Assembly: GCA_022376925.1 (NCBI GenBank)
Contig: JAIOJX010000002.1
Span: forward strand, 38,030,501 to 38,094,500
DNA: 64,000 bases
Origin: Tragulus kanchil
Lineage: Eukaryota > Chordata > Mammalia > Artiodactyla > Tragulidae
Reading direction: 5' to 3'
The notes beneath the pieces are model-generated. The model saw only the letters and a list, made by a program, of their open reading frames with translations. It was not told the DNA's origin and did not search any database. Below are positions 10,988-21,973 of the stretch, one piece after another; position 1 is the first letter of the stretch, and every line of letters starts with the position of its first letter. The translations under genes were made by a program, and so were the position numbers.

Positions 10988-11340
10988 TGGTGTCTCCTAA
11001 ACTCAAGAAATCATAAGAATCTCCTGAAAGTGAAAGGGTTAGTCACTTCAATCATGTTCTATTCTTTGTGACCCCATGGACTATAGTCCACCTGGCTCCT
11101 GTGTCATGGGATTTCCCAGGCATGGATACTGGAGTGGATTGCCATTTTCTTCTCCAGGGGAACTTCCTGACCCAGGGATTGAACCTGGGTTTCCCGCACT
11201 GCAGGGGGATTCTTTAACATCTGAGCTACCAGGGAAGCCACAAGAATCCCCTGAGTTGTTCTTAAAATTACAAATCCAGAGGCGCATCTGCTGGACGTTC
11301 TGATTCACGAGTGCAGTAGCAGGTCCGAGAGTTAGCTTCA
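10988..11340 (+). mobile_element. MER5-like hAT relic split by a SINE
   Basis: Segments at about 10988-11027 (gtggtgtctcctaaactc, aagaatctcctga) and 11242-11340 (ttaaaattacaaatccagag, ttctgattcacgagtgcag) read together in the order of the MER5 non-autonomous Charlie-type DNA transposon. A SINE separates them. Divergence is high and the family call rests on motif order. Confidence 0.6.
11028..11241 (-). mobile_element. Bov-tA-type SINE inserted in a MER5-like element
   Basis: An antisense BovA body and tRNA head run from 'aagtgaaagggttagtcact' to 'gctaccagggaagcc'. The flanking 13-mers aagaatctcctga (11015-11027) and aagaatcccctga (11242-11254) form a target-site duplication with one change. 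Confidence 0.92.
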
Positions 11341-11783
11341 GGAGAGCTTCCTGGTTGAATGTAGGGAGAACTGGGGGAGCACTGTGATAAACGCTGTTGA
11401 ATGAAACAAAGGCTGCTTTCTCTGCATTTACTCTCTTCATTACAAAGCCATGGCCACTGGCAAGGACGTGCTCTTTCTTTATTGCAAGTCTTTGAAACCC
11501 AGTAATTATTTCCCTTACATCACTAGACCTAGAAAATTCTGCTTGGTAAGAAAGACGCTTGACAGCGATTCTTGCTGCAAGTTCAGCCATTCCAGCCTCC
11601 TGCTCCTGCTCCCAGACCTTGGCAAAGGGAAGAAGTGGAAGCAGCCAAGCCAGAGAGCAGACCTTCACAGGCTCCCCTCATAAATGCAGTCCCATAAGAA
11701 GCTGTTTCACAAGATCCCCATATAGATGCAGATCAGAGCCAGTCTGTGTCAGGTGGATTGGAATCAGGTCTAGCGATACACTT

Positions 11784-11860
11784 TCCATGGAGAGAGGAGC
11801 TTGGCAGGCCACAGCCCATGGGTTCGCAAGAGCTGGACCCAACTGAGCGACAAACGCTTC
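11784..11860 (+). mobile_element. 3' fragment of a Bov-tA-type SINE
   Basis: Only the terminal part of the BovA body is present: 'tccatggagagaggagc', 'ttggcaggccacagccc', 'aactgagcgac'. Confidence 0.8.
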
Positions 11861-12067
11861 CACTAGTGATCCACTCTCTTCGTCTCTCCGGACAGGGGCC
11901 TAGGTGATTCTTTCCAGAGCAGGCATGGTGGTCTTGCTTCAGCAGCAGAAATATTTAAGGCCTGTCCTGTCTTTGCATACCAAGATAAAGTCTTGTTATC
12001 TTTCAACAAATCATCTTTCCTTTCCACATGCACTTCTATTCTCTTACTTCTACCCAAGCCTACATAG

Positions 12068-12421
12068 TGGTGTCTCCTAAACTCAAGAAATCATAAGAAT
12101 CTCCTGAAAGTGAAAGGGTTAGTCACTTCAATCATGTTCTATTCTTTGTGACCCCATGGACTATAGTCCACCTGGCTCCTGTGTCATGGGATTTCCCAGG
12201 CATGGATACTGGAGTGGATTGCCATTTTCTTCTCCAGGGGAACTTCCTGACCCAGGGATTGAACCTGGGTTTCCCGCACTGCAGGGGGATTCTTTAACAT
12301 CTGAGCTACCAGGGAAGCCACAAGAATCCCCTGAGTTGTTCTTAAAATTACAAATCCAGAGGCGCATCTGCTGGACGTTCTGATTCACGAGTGCAGTAGC
12401 AGGTCCGAGAGTTAGCTTCGT
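12068..12421 (+). mobile_element. MER5-like relic, D2 second copy
   Basis: Duplicate of 10988-11340, again split by a SINE. Confidence 0.6.
12108..12321 (-). mobile_element. Bov-tA-type SINE, D2 second copy
   Basis: Duplicate of the SINE at 11028-11241. Its target-site duplication is at 12095-12107 and 12322-12334. Confidence 0.92.
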
Positions 12422-12864
12422 AGAGAGCTTCCTGGTTGAATGTAGGGAGAACTGGGGGAGCACTGTGATAAACGCTGTTGAATGAAACAAAGGCTGCTTT
12501 CTCTGCATTTACTCTCTTCATTACAAAGCCATGGCCACTGGCAAGGACGTGCTCTTTCTTTATTGCAAGTCTTTGAAACCCAGTAATTATTTCCCTTACA
12601 TCACTAGACCTAGAAAATTCTGCTTGGTAAGAAAGACGCTTGACAGCGATTCTTGCTGCAAGTTCAGCCATTCCAGCCTCCTGCTCCTGCTCCCAGACCT
12701 TGGCAAAGGGAAGAAGTGGAAGCAGCCAAGCCAGAGAGCAGACCTTCACAGGCTCCCCTCATAAATGCAGTCCCATAAGAAGCTGTTTCACAAGATCCCC
12801 ATATAGATGCAGATCAGAGCCAGTCTGTGTCAGGTGGATTGGAATCAGGTCTAGCGATACACTT

Positions 12865-12941
12865 TCCATGGAGAGAGGAGCTTGGCAGGCCACAGCCCAT
12901 GGGTTCGCAAGAGCTGGACCCAACTGAGCGACAAACGCTTC
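12865..12941 (+). mobile_element. SINE 3' fragment, D2 second copy
   Basis: Duplicate of 11784-11860. Confidence 0.8.
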
Positions 12942-13318
12942 CACTAGTGATCCACTCTCTTCGTCTCTCCGGACAGGGGCCTAGGTGATTCTTTCCAGAG
13001 CAGGCATGGTGGTCTTGCTTCACCGAAACCAAAGAATAAGAAATGCAGTTTTAATTAACGGAATTCTGAAGAGCGCCTACCATATGGACTTTCAGACTGT
13101 TTCACATTTCTAATTCTCTCTTCTCCTAATAAGAGATTCCAACTAATACAAGCTCAGCAGAGATTGTATCCCAATCAGAATGGTGGCAGAAGGGAGAGTC
13201 TGAAAGGGATTGGAAACATTAAATGTAAGGAATTGGAAACAAATACAAATAGACGTTAGCTGTGCTTTGGCAAACATTTCTTAGGAAGCTTTGGAACATT
13301 TGGATCTTTGAAAGGAAA

Positions 13319-13577
13319 TGTGAGAGAGTAGTGTGGAAACATATATTAGCATTGTAAAATAGATAGCCAGTGGGCATTTGCTGTAGGACACAGAGAACTC
13401 AAATCTGGCGCTCTGTGACAGCCTAAAGGGGTGGGATGGGGTGGGAGTGGAAGGGGGGTTCACACAATAGGGGACATATGTATACCTATGGCTGACTCAT
13501 GTTGATGTCTGGAGAAACCTATACAACATTACAAGAAAATTATCCTCCAATTAAAAATAAATAATATATTTTAAAAA
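13319..13577 (+). mobile_element. L1 3' end
   Basis: The terminal part of the artiodactyl L1 3' untranslated region is recognisable: 'aaaatagatagccagtggg', 'ggggtgggatggggtgggag', 'tatacctatggctgactcat', 'ttatcctccaattaaaaat' and an A-rich end. It is severely 5'-truncated. Confidence 0.88.
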
Positions 13578-13587
13578 GACTGCGGTT

Positions 13588-13845
13588 GGGTTTCCCTGGT
13601 GGTCCAGTGAGTAAAGAATCCACTTTGCAGTGCAGGGGCACCAGTTCGATCCATGGCCCAGGAGGATCCCGTGTGTCACGGAGCAGCTGGACTGGTGTGT
13701 CCAGTTACAAACCAGCGCTCTGGAGTGCATGCGCCCAGAGCCAGTGCTCTGCAACAAGAGGCCACTGCAGTGGGAAGCCCACACAGGCCAAAGAATAAAG
13801 ATGGATGCAAATCAGTAAATAAAAAACCAATAAAAGAGGCCAAAA
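13588..13845 (+). mobile_element. CHR-type SINE
   Basis: The head 'gggtttccctggtggtccag' is followed by the body with 'cagttcgatccatggccc', 'gcatgcgcccagagccagtg' and the tail 'aataaaagaggccaaaa'. An ACAAA pentamer run follows to 13866. Confidence 0.9.
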
Positions 13846-14199
13846 ACAAAACAAAACAAAACAAATCCTGCCAGCTGACAGATAAAGCAGAATACAACCT
13901 TTTCCAGATGACGGTAGCCTCTTTTTCTAGGTGTATACCTGGATACGCTCATTCTGAAATCAACTAAGTTGAACAGGGCTCAAATTCCATTGAAAGAACA
14001 ATTAATTCATTAGCTTAGGGGACAGGAACCAGGTGGAGAAGACACAGACTCAAGGGTCTGGTCCTATGTTTCTAAACTTGTACACGGGATTATAACTGAG
14101 TGTTTAGATTTCTGATTCCCAGTGAAGATCAAGGAAGAGATCTGTGCATCCTATCACCTAGCGGAGAGCTGGTATTCCTTATACGTTAGGTCAAATAAA

Positions 14200-14341
14200 G
14201 AGTCACTGACGTTAATTGAACACTTGCTAGGAGCTAGAGTCTGGGTAAAGGACTCTGACTCACACGACCTCATGTAGCCTTCCCAACAACTCTATAAATA
14301 GGTCCTATTGTTATTATTATATTTCCATTTTATAGATGGGA
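14200..14341 (+). mobile_element. MIR cut short at the D3 junction
   Basis: The MIR core is present up to 'ccattttatagatggg', then stops abruptly at the copy boundary. The intact version is at 15278-15535. Confidence 0.85.
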
Positions 14342-14402
14342 CACAACTTGCTATGGAAGCCCAGAGTCAGGGTAAAGCTTGAAGCAAATGGGTTGAAGGA
14401 AA

Positions 14403-14654
14403 AGTAGTGTGGAAACATATATTAGCATTGTAAAATAGATAGCCAGTGGGCATTTGCTGTAGGACACAGAGAACTCAAATCTGGCGCTCTGTGACAGCCT
14501 AAAGGGGTGGGATGGGGTGGGAGTGGAAGGGGGGTTCACACAATAGGGGACATATGTATACCTATGGCTGACTCATGTTGATGTCTGGAGAAACCTATAC
14601 AACATTACAAGAAAATTATCCTCCAATTAAAAATAAATAATATATTTTAAAAAG
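14403..14654 (+). mobile_element. L1 3' end, D3 second copy
   Basis: Duplicate of 13327-13577. The first few bases of the L1 fragment are missing because the copy starts inside it. Confidence 0.88.
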
Positions 14655-14664
14655 ACTGCCGGTT

Positions 14665-14922
14665 GGGTTTCCCTGGTGGTCCAGTGGGTAAAGAATCCAC
14701 TTTGCAGTGCAGGGGCACCAGTTCGATCCATGGCCCAGGAGGATCCCGTGTGTCACGGAGCAGCTGGACTGGTGTGTCCAGTTACAAACCAGCGCTCTGG
14801 AGTGCATGCGCCCAGAGCCAGTGCTCTGCAACAAGAGGCCACTGCAGTGGGAAGCCCACACAGGCCAAAGAATAAAGATGGATGCAAATCAGTAAATAAA
14901 AAACCAATAAAAGAGGCCAAAA
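14665..14922 (+). mobile_element. CHR-type SINE, D3 second copy
   Basis: Duplicate of 13588-13845, including the ACAAA run. Confidence 0.9.
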
Positions 14923-15277
14923 ACAAAACAAAACAAAACAAATCCTGCCAGCTGACAGATAAAGCAGAATACAACCTTTTCCAGATGACGGTAGCCTCTT
15001 TTTCTAGGTGTATACCTGGATACGCTCATTCTGAAATCAACTAAGTTGAACAGGGCTCAAATTCCATTGAAAGAACAATTAATTCATTAGCTTAGGGGAC
15101 AGGAACCAGGTGGAGAAGACACAGACTCAAGGGTCTGGTCCTATGTTTCTAAACTTGTACACGGGATTATAACTGAGTGTTTAGATTTCTGATTCCCAGT
15201 GAAGATCAAGGAAGAGATCTGTGCATCCTATCACCTAGCGGAGAGCTGGTATTCCTTATACGTTAGGTCAAATAAAG

Positions 15278-15535
15278 AGTCACTGACGTTAATTGAACAC
15301 TTGCTAGGAGCTAGAGTCTGGGTAAAGGACTCTGACTCACACGACCTCATGTAGCCTTCCCAACAACTCTATAAATAGGTCCTATTGTTATTATTATATT
15401 TCCATTTTATAGATGGGAAAACAGAGGCACAGCAAAGTTCTGTCACAGGCTTGATGTCAGTTACCAAGTGTCATCACTAGGAAGCAGTGGAACAAGGGTT
15501 CAAGCCCCAGGAACTTGAACCTAGACCCCCAACTC
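15278..15535 (+). mobile_element. MIR, near complete
   Basis: The sequence follows the MIR order: 'ttgaacacttgctaggagct', 'caacaactctataaatagg', 'tagatgggaaaacagaggc', then 'ggaacaagggttcaagcccc'. Confidence 0.87.
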
Positions 15536-15889
15536 CCGGTCATTTCTGCTTCCTTCTTATATGTAACAACTCACTTGGGCAGCACCAGGAATTTCATTTC
15601 TCCATTTTTAAAAATTTTTTTAAAAAAAGGATTCATTTTTTAAGATGAGAGGATGGATGAGGCCAGGTCTATTGAGCTGGTGGGCTGTCTTGGGAAAGGA
15701 CGCACTTCCAACTTGGGGTCTTATTCTTACTATTTGGCTTCTGTTCATCACTGAGGATTTGTGAAAAGTGAATACCATGTGGCTTCTTTTAAGCACTTTG
15801 GACAAACTGTGGATGATTAAAAGGTCCTAAAGAGATGTGAGGTTACTTTTTTAAAAAAGGAAATCAGTCGATATATTTTCTTCCTTTTT
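15536..15889. other. Unassigned sequence
   Basis: A/T-rich with a T/A run near 15605-15630. No gene or repeat family is recognised. Confidence 0.4.
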
Positions 15890-16163
15890 CTTTATTTTTT
15901 AATTTTGGCCTCTTTTATTGGTTTTTTATTTACTGATTTTCATCCATCTTTATTCTTTGGCCTTTGTGGGTTTCCCACTGCAGTGGCCTCTCTCATTGCA
16001 GAGCTCCGGTTCTGGGCGCAAGCGCTCCAGAGCGCTGGCTCGTAATTGGACACATCTGTCCAGCCGCTCCGCGGCACGCGGGATCCTCCAGGGCCAGGGA
16101 TCGAACTGGTGGCCCTTGCACTGTGAGGAGGGCTCTTTACCCACTGGGCCACCAGGGAAGCCC
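15890..16163 (-). mobile_element. CHR-type SINE, antisense
   Basis: The antisense tail (ttggcctcttttattgg), the body (ttctttggcctttgtgggtt, gggcgcaagcgctccagagc) and the head ending 'gggccaccagggaagccc' are all present. Confidence 0.9.
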
Positions 16164-16318
16164 AGCTGATACTTTCTTTATAAATTCAATTCCCATCATG
16201 ATAAAGGAAAATCGTGAATAAATCAAATTGAACTGATTCTAAGGTTAAAGGCTAGAAGTCTAAGACAATAAATGCGGCTGTGTCTCATTAAACACTATCC
16301 TTTAAAAGAAGGTATGTT

Positions 16319-16628
16319 GCGGGGCTTCCCTGGTGGTCCAGTGGGTAAGGAGTCCGCCTTACAGTGCAAGGGGCGTCGGTTCGATCCCTGGCCTGGGAAG
16401 ACCCCACGTGCCGCGGAGCGGCTAGACCCATGTGTCCAATTACCGAGCCAGAGCTTTGAAGCGCATGCGCCCAGAGCCGGCGCTCTGCGACAACAGAGGC
16501 CACTGCGATGGGAGGCCCACACAGGCGAAAGAACAAAGATGGATGAAAATACATAAATGAAGACCAATAGAAGTGGCCCACCGCCCCCTCCCTCCCTAAC
16601 CCGCCCCTCCCCTCCCAAAAAAGTCACC
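16319..16628 (+). mobile_element. CHR-type SINE with long target-site duplication
   Basis: The head 'ggggcttccctggtggtcc' and the body (gttcgatccctggcctggg, cacgtgccgcggagcggc, gcatgcgcccagagccggc) keep many CpGs. The 21-base target tcctttaaaagaaggtatgtt-type sequence at 16298-16318 recurs at 16629-16656 with a seven-base A-rich insertion inside the right copy. Confidence 0.93.
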
Positions 16629-17130
16629 TCCTTTAAAAGAAAAAGGAAGGTATGTTCCAAGTGGTGTTAGCTCCACTTGAAACTTAACCACATACAGTCC
16701 CAGGAGAGAATCCAGACCCAAGTGTCTATTTCAATATCTGTGTTTCTGAAACAAAATGAATAGCATTCCTTTAACAGATTGTTTCTAAACTTTCCAGTAC
16801 CAGGAAAAAGCTGTGATTTTTGTCTTCACTGGAAAAGGCAAAAGCCAGATACACACACGCTGCAGAAAGCTCTTAGATTTCCTAACAGACACAGAAAATT
16901 AAATCTGCATTTGTGAAAGAGATGGCTTTTGTAATTAATTTGAATTTAAAAAGCAAGGGAATGTTTACGGCTAGTAAGAAATGAAGATTCTGGTAATGTT
17001 TCACGGGGCCTTCCTTGCAATTCTTGATCCATCACAGGATTTTCTCATGGGCAATCGATCTAGTCTTACGTATCTCCATGTTTCTGTGCCAACCATGGAA
17101 TGAATAAGCACACAGAATTACCAAGGATCT

Positions 17131-17650
17131 TACATATATACAATGGAGTACTACTCAGCTGTAAAAAGAAATGAAGAAGAATCAGTCCTAATGAGGTGGA
17201 TGGATCTAGAACCTATTATAAAAAGTGAAGTAAGTCAAAAAGAGAAAGACAAGTATAGTATACTAGCACATATATATGGAATCTAGTAAGATGGTAATGA
17301 TAACACACACAGTGAAGCGATGGAAAAACAGACATAGAGAACTGACATATGGACATTGTGGGGAATGAACAGGGGGTGGGAGGCATAGAGGGAGTAACAT
17401 GGAAACCTATACTATCATGTGTGAAAAAGATAGCTATTGTCATTGTGCTGTGGGAACAGGGGATCCTGCAGGGGCGGGTGCGACGGCCTGGAGGGATGGG
17501 ACTGCGGGGAAGGGGCAGGACTGGGAGGAGGGTGGAGGAGGGATGGGGACCAGCAATATACATATGATTAATCTGGGAATATACATATCTGTAAACAACA
17601 AAACACTGAAAGTAAAAAGTAAAATAAAAAAATAAAATTAAAAAAAAAAA
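17131..17650 (+). mobile_element. L1 3' end with target-site duplication
   Basis: A 5'-truncated L1 starts at 'tacatatatacaatggagta', contains 'tgaggtggatggatctagaa' and 'agtgaagtaagtcaaaaaga', and ends in an A-tract. The flanks taccaaggatct (17119-17130) and taccaagatct (17651-17661) form a target-site duplication differing by one G. The 3' region is G-rich at 17455-17550. Confidence 0.92.
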
Positions 17651-18105
17651 TACCAAGATCTGAAAAGCATACAATAGCCCCAGAGAAAAACTGAAAATAA
17701 CAGCCTTAAGGTCTATCTGAAATGTGTTTTTCTTTAATAGAATTTTAATAGTATTGTTTCTAAACTTTCCAGTACCAGGAAAAAGCTGTGATTTTTGTCT
17801 TCACTGGAAAAGGCAAAAGCCAGATACACACACGCTGCAGAAAGCTCTTAGATTTCCTAACAGACACAGAAAATTAAATCTGCATTTGTGAAAGAGATGG
17901 CTTTTGTAATTAATTTGAATTTAAAAAGCAAGGGAATGTTTACGGCTAGTAAGAAATGAAGATTCTGGTAATGTTTCACGGGGCCTTCCTTGCAATTCTT
18001 GATCCATCACAGGATTTTCTCATGGGCAATCGATCTAGTCTTACGTATCTCCATGTTTCTGTGCCAACCATGGAATGAATAAGCACACAGAATTACCAAG
18101 GATCT

Positions 18106-18625
18106 TACATATATACAATGGAGTACTACTCAGCTGTAAAAAGAAATGAAGAAGAATCAGTCCTAATGAGGTGGATGGATCTAGAACCTATTATAAAAAG
18201 TGAAGTAAGTCAAAAAGAGAAAGACAAGTATAGTATACTAGCACATATATATGGAATCTAGTAAGATGGTAATGATAACACACACAGTGAAGCGATGGAA
18301 AAACAGACATAGAGAACTGACATATGGACATTGTGGGGAATGAACAGGGGGTGGGAGGCATAGAGGGAGTAACATGGAAACCTATACTATCATGTGTGAA
18401 AAAGATAGCTATTGTCATTGTGCTGTGGGAACAGGGGATCCTGCAGGGGCGGGTGCGACGGCCTGGAGGGATGGGACTGCGGGGAAGGGGCAGGACTGGG
18501 AGGAGGGTGGAGGAGGGATGGGGACCAGCAATATACATATGATTAATCTGGGAATATACATATCTGTAAACAACAAAACACTGAAAGTAAAAAGTAAAAT
18601 AAAAAAATAAAATTAAAAAAAAAAA
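18106..18625 (+). mobile_element. L1 3' end, D4 second copy
   Basis: Duplicate of 17131-17650 with the same flanking repeats at 18094-18105 and 18626-18636. Confidence 0.92.
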
Positions 18626-18733
18626 TACCAAGATCTGAAAAGCATACAATAGCCCCAGAGAAAAACTGAAAATAACAGCCTTAAGGTCTATCTGAAATGT
18701 GTTTTTCTTTAATAGAATTTTTTTAATAGTATT

Positions 18734-19293
18734 ATCTCTAAAGTAGAGATATGTCACACTGCAGCAGTGAAAACTAGATTTTGATGGCCGAGATTCCTGG
18801 GAAAAGGAAACGGCCATTCACACGTCTAACAAGGTCTCCAAAGCAGCTTTGTATTCACGGGCTCATGTTCTGAGAGCTCTGAGAATCCCCACATTCAGCC
18901 AAACAACTTCAATGTGCATTTCCTCCAAATGTTAATTTTTCCATGTGCTTACTATTACCCTAGTCCCTTCTGCTGCTATAACAAAAATAGTCCAACATCC
19001 TGTGTGCCTCCTGCATTGGCAGGCGGGTTCTTTACCACGAGTGTCACCCGAGAAGCTTATCAAGAGCAGAAGCTTATTTCTCACTGTTCTGAAAGCTTTA
19101 AGTCCAAGATTAGGATGACAGCACATTGGGTAGGTTGCAAGCAGATTGGCCCCACTCAGCCCAAGGGGCTATAGAGTTTGCTGCAGTTTATTATATATAT
19201 ATAGATATAGATATAGATACAGATATACAAGGCACTAATCCCATGCATGAGAGCTACACCCACACTACTGAAGGTAGTACCAAAGGTCCCCCC
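18734..19293. other. Mostly unassigned; SINE head fragment and TAGA-type repeat
   Basis: An antisense tRNA-type head fragment lies at about 19003-19060 (cctcctgcattggcaggcgg, gttctttaccac). A TA/TAGATA simple repeat lies at 19186-19227. The rest is unassigned. Confidence 0.6.
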
Positions 19294-19497
19294 TGGGGCT
19301 TCCCAGGTGGCTGAGTAGTAAGGAATCCTCCTGCCAGTGCAGGAGATGCAGGTTCAGTCAGGACCTCGGTCAGGAAGATTCCTGGAGGAAATGGCAATCC
19401 CCTCCAGTAATTTTGTTGGGAAATCCATGGACAGAGGAGCCTGGCAGGCTATAACCCACAGGATCCCAGAATAGGACACAACCAAGTGACTAAGCAA
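19294..19497 (+). mobile_element. Bov-tA-type SINE
   Basis: The head 'ggggcttcccaggtggctga' and the BovA body (ccatggacagaggagcctgg, ggacacaaccaagtgac) are present. A small insertion of about ten bases lies in the B-box region near 19355. Confidence 0.88.
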
Positions 19498-19545
19498 TGC
19501 ATTGCAAAAGTCCTGCCTACAAATACCAGCACCTTTGGGAGTCAG

Positions 19546-21668
19546 AATTGGAGCATATTTAACATATGAATTTCACAAGCTAACATAGGAATTTGCAGAG
19601 GACACAACTTTTAGAACATAGCAACCATGTTTCCTTCGTTCCAATCACCATCAATACTGGGTATTTTTAGTTGTCTCTCCTTGACATAGATAGGGCTTCT
19701 CCCACCAGAGAAGAGATCCTGTCAGGACTTGGGGGTGCAAGGATGGGGTGTCTACCTTCCGCACCAAACCCTGGAGATAGTGGTTCACCTCCTTGCACTG
19801 GAGTAGCTAAAGACAAGCCGCTGTCCTTCCAGCCATTGGTCTCTGGGATGAAATCAAGCCTGTCAAAGCCACTAATGCCGAGACTTCCTATACTAGATTC
19901 TTCATGACAGACACACATTCTCTCAGACCCAACCAAACCTCCTCTATGGATTCGCAACTATGTTACGTAAATGCCAGCCTTAGGAGAAGGGAAAAAAAGC
20001 ACAACTCAGAGGGTTTATCTTTTATCCTAATTACTTCTTTAGTAATCATAGTTCATATAATTGCTTGTTCCCTAGATACTGGCCACTTATGACTACATAA
20101 TTACTGATTACAAATATAATGGTCTATTATTTCATTACTATTATTATCTTAATCTAGGGAACATAATTTCCTTCAAGAAAAGCAGAATATATCCTGAAGC
20201 ACATTGAAGGGTAAAAAAAGTCTACACTCAGTATAAAAGAATTTATAGTTCATTGTCTCAGATGGATCGCCCCTATTTGGGTTTTTAAAGGCAAATCTTG
20301 TTTCAGATTCTTCCTGATACTATCTTTGCTTTGGTTTAATTACGCACGTTGTTAATATACCTGGGGGTCCACATAAACACAGATTAGCAGTGTTGTTATG
20401 AGGACTTAGCTTGTGCTTACACTGATCTTTTGCATTATCCAGCAAGGCAAAACAGTCCAGAGCTAGACAGGATGGGAAAACTGGGTTACAGTTGACTCAT
20501 GAACAAGGAAGGGGTTTAGTGGATGCGGATTCTCCGAGCAGCAGGAAATCCAAGTATACATTATAGTTGTTGTCCCTACCCCTACCCCGTATGTTTAAAT
20601 CCACTCAAACCATTGGGTAATTGGAGCATATTTAACATATGAATTTCACAAGCTAACATAGGAATTTGCAGAGGACACAACTTTTAGAACATAGCAACCA
20701 TGTTTCCTTCGTTCCAATCACCATCAATACTGGGTATTTTTAGTTGTCTCTCCTTGACATAGATAGGGCTTCTCCCACCAGAGAAGAGATCCTGTCAGGA
20801 CTTGGGGGTGCAAGGATGGGGTGTCTACCTTCCGCACCAAACCCTGGAGATAGTGGTTCACCTCCTTGCACTGGAGTAGCTAAAGACAAGCCGCTGTCCT
20901 TCCAGCCATTGGTCTCTGGGATGAAATCAAGCCTGTCAAAGCCACTAATGCCGAGACTTCCTATACTAGATTCTTCATGACAGACACACATTCTCTCAGA
21001 CCCAACCAAACCTCCTCTATGGATTCGCAACTATGTTACGTAAATGCCAGCCTTAGGAGAAGGGAAAAAAAGCACAACTCAGAGGGTTTATCTTTTATCC
21101 TAATTACTTCTTTAGTAATCATAGTTCATATAATTGCTTTTTCCCCTAGATACTGGCCACTTATGACTACATAATTACTGATTACAAATATAATGGTCTA
21201 TTATTTCATTACTATTATTATCTTAATCTAGGGAACATAATTTCCTTCAAGAAAAGCAGAATATATCCTGAAGCACATTGAAGGGTAAAAAAAGTCTACA
21301 CTCAGTATAAAAGAATTTATAGTTCATTGTCTCAGATGGATCGCCCCTATTTGGGTTTTTAAAGGCAAATCTTGTTTCAGATTCTTCCTGATACTATCTT
21401 TGCTTTGGTTTAATTACGCACGTTGTTAATATACCTGGGGGTCCACATAAACACAGATTAGCAGTGTTGTTATGAGGACTTAGCTTGTGCTTACACTGAT
21501 CTTTTGCATTATCCAGCAAGGCAAAACAGTCCAGAGCTAGACAGGATGGGAAAACTGGGTTACAGTTGACTCATGAACAAGGAAGGGGTTTAGTGGATGC
21601 GGATTCTCCGAGCAGCAGGAAATCCAAGTATACATTATAGTTGTTGTCCCTACCCCTACCCCGTATGT
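19546..21668. repeat. Direct duplication D5, unit about 1.05 kb, unassigned content
   Basis: Copy 1 is 19546-20594 and copy 2 is 20619-21668, separated by 24 unrelated bases. Near 20062 versus 21135 'ttgttccctag' reads 'tttttcccctag'. I recognise no gene or repeat family in the unit. The 96-codon minus-strand frame seen in both copies (19667-19957 and 20740-21030) shows no familiar domain. Confidence 0.97.
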
Positions 21669-21973
21669 ATCCACAGTTCCTCTGAACACACCATCCTGCA
21701 GCCCCAAATTTGAGTATAAACAGACCCTCCTGGTTCAACCTTGTATTGTTCAAGGGCCAACAATATTGAGTTTGCAGTTTGCTTTTAACATTATCTCTGG
21801 GATAAACTGGATATCCAGAACCTTAGAGATGGACTTTTGATGTAAATATGAAGCATTTCTCCAAAAAAAAAAAAAAGAACTTTAGTACTTAGTAACCATG
21901 TTTGATGGTCAGTTTCATGCTTTGTTTCCATTAACAACCTCATTGGCTTTTTTGAGTTTAAGAAGTTCATAAG
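21669..21973. other. Unassigned sequence
   Basis: Nothing recognised. An A-run of 14 lies at about 21862-21875. Confidence 0.4.

Larger units (their letters stand above)
10861..13021. repeat. Direct duplication D2, 1080-base unit, zero gap
   Basis: Copy 1 is 10861-11940 and copy 2 is 11941-13021, joined with no intervening base. The only difference I found by eye is near 11330 versus 12410 (ttagcttcagga versus ttagcttcgtaga). Each copy contains a SINE-split MER5-like element and a SINE fragment. Confidence 0.98.
13327..15418. repeat. Direct duplication D3, unit about 1.02 kb
   Basis: Copy 1 is 13327-14341 and copy 2 is 14403-15418. A 61-base unrelated stretch (14342-14402) separates them. 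I see a one-base insertion (gactgcgg versus gactgccgg) and one g/a change in the SINE. Copy 1 ends inside a MIR that is complete in copy 2. Confidence 0.97.
16778..18730. repeat. Direct duplication D4, 975-base unit, zero gap
   Basis: Copy 1 is 16778-17752 and copy 2 is 17753-18730, joined with a three-base shared 'att'. Apart from a few extra T bases near the far end (18718-18724), I saw no difference. Each copy carries the same L1 3' end. Confidence 0.97.

Noticed and set aside
11081..11668. 195-codon minus-strand frame
   Set aside because: Its second half reads through an antisense-oriented SINE and a MER5-like relic, and the duplicate at 12161-12749 is split by a one-base change. It shows no domain that I know.
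18191..18817. 208-codon hydrophobic minus-strand frame (and its 152-codon partner at 17216-17674)
   Set aside because: It is the reverse complement of the T/A-rich L1 3' end; the hydrophobic start comes from the antisense poly-A. No protein family is recognisable.
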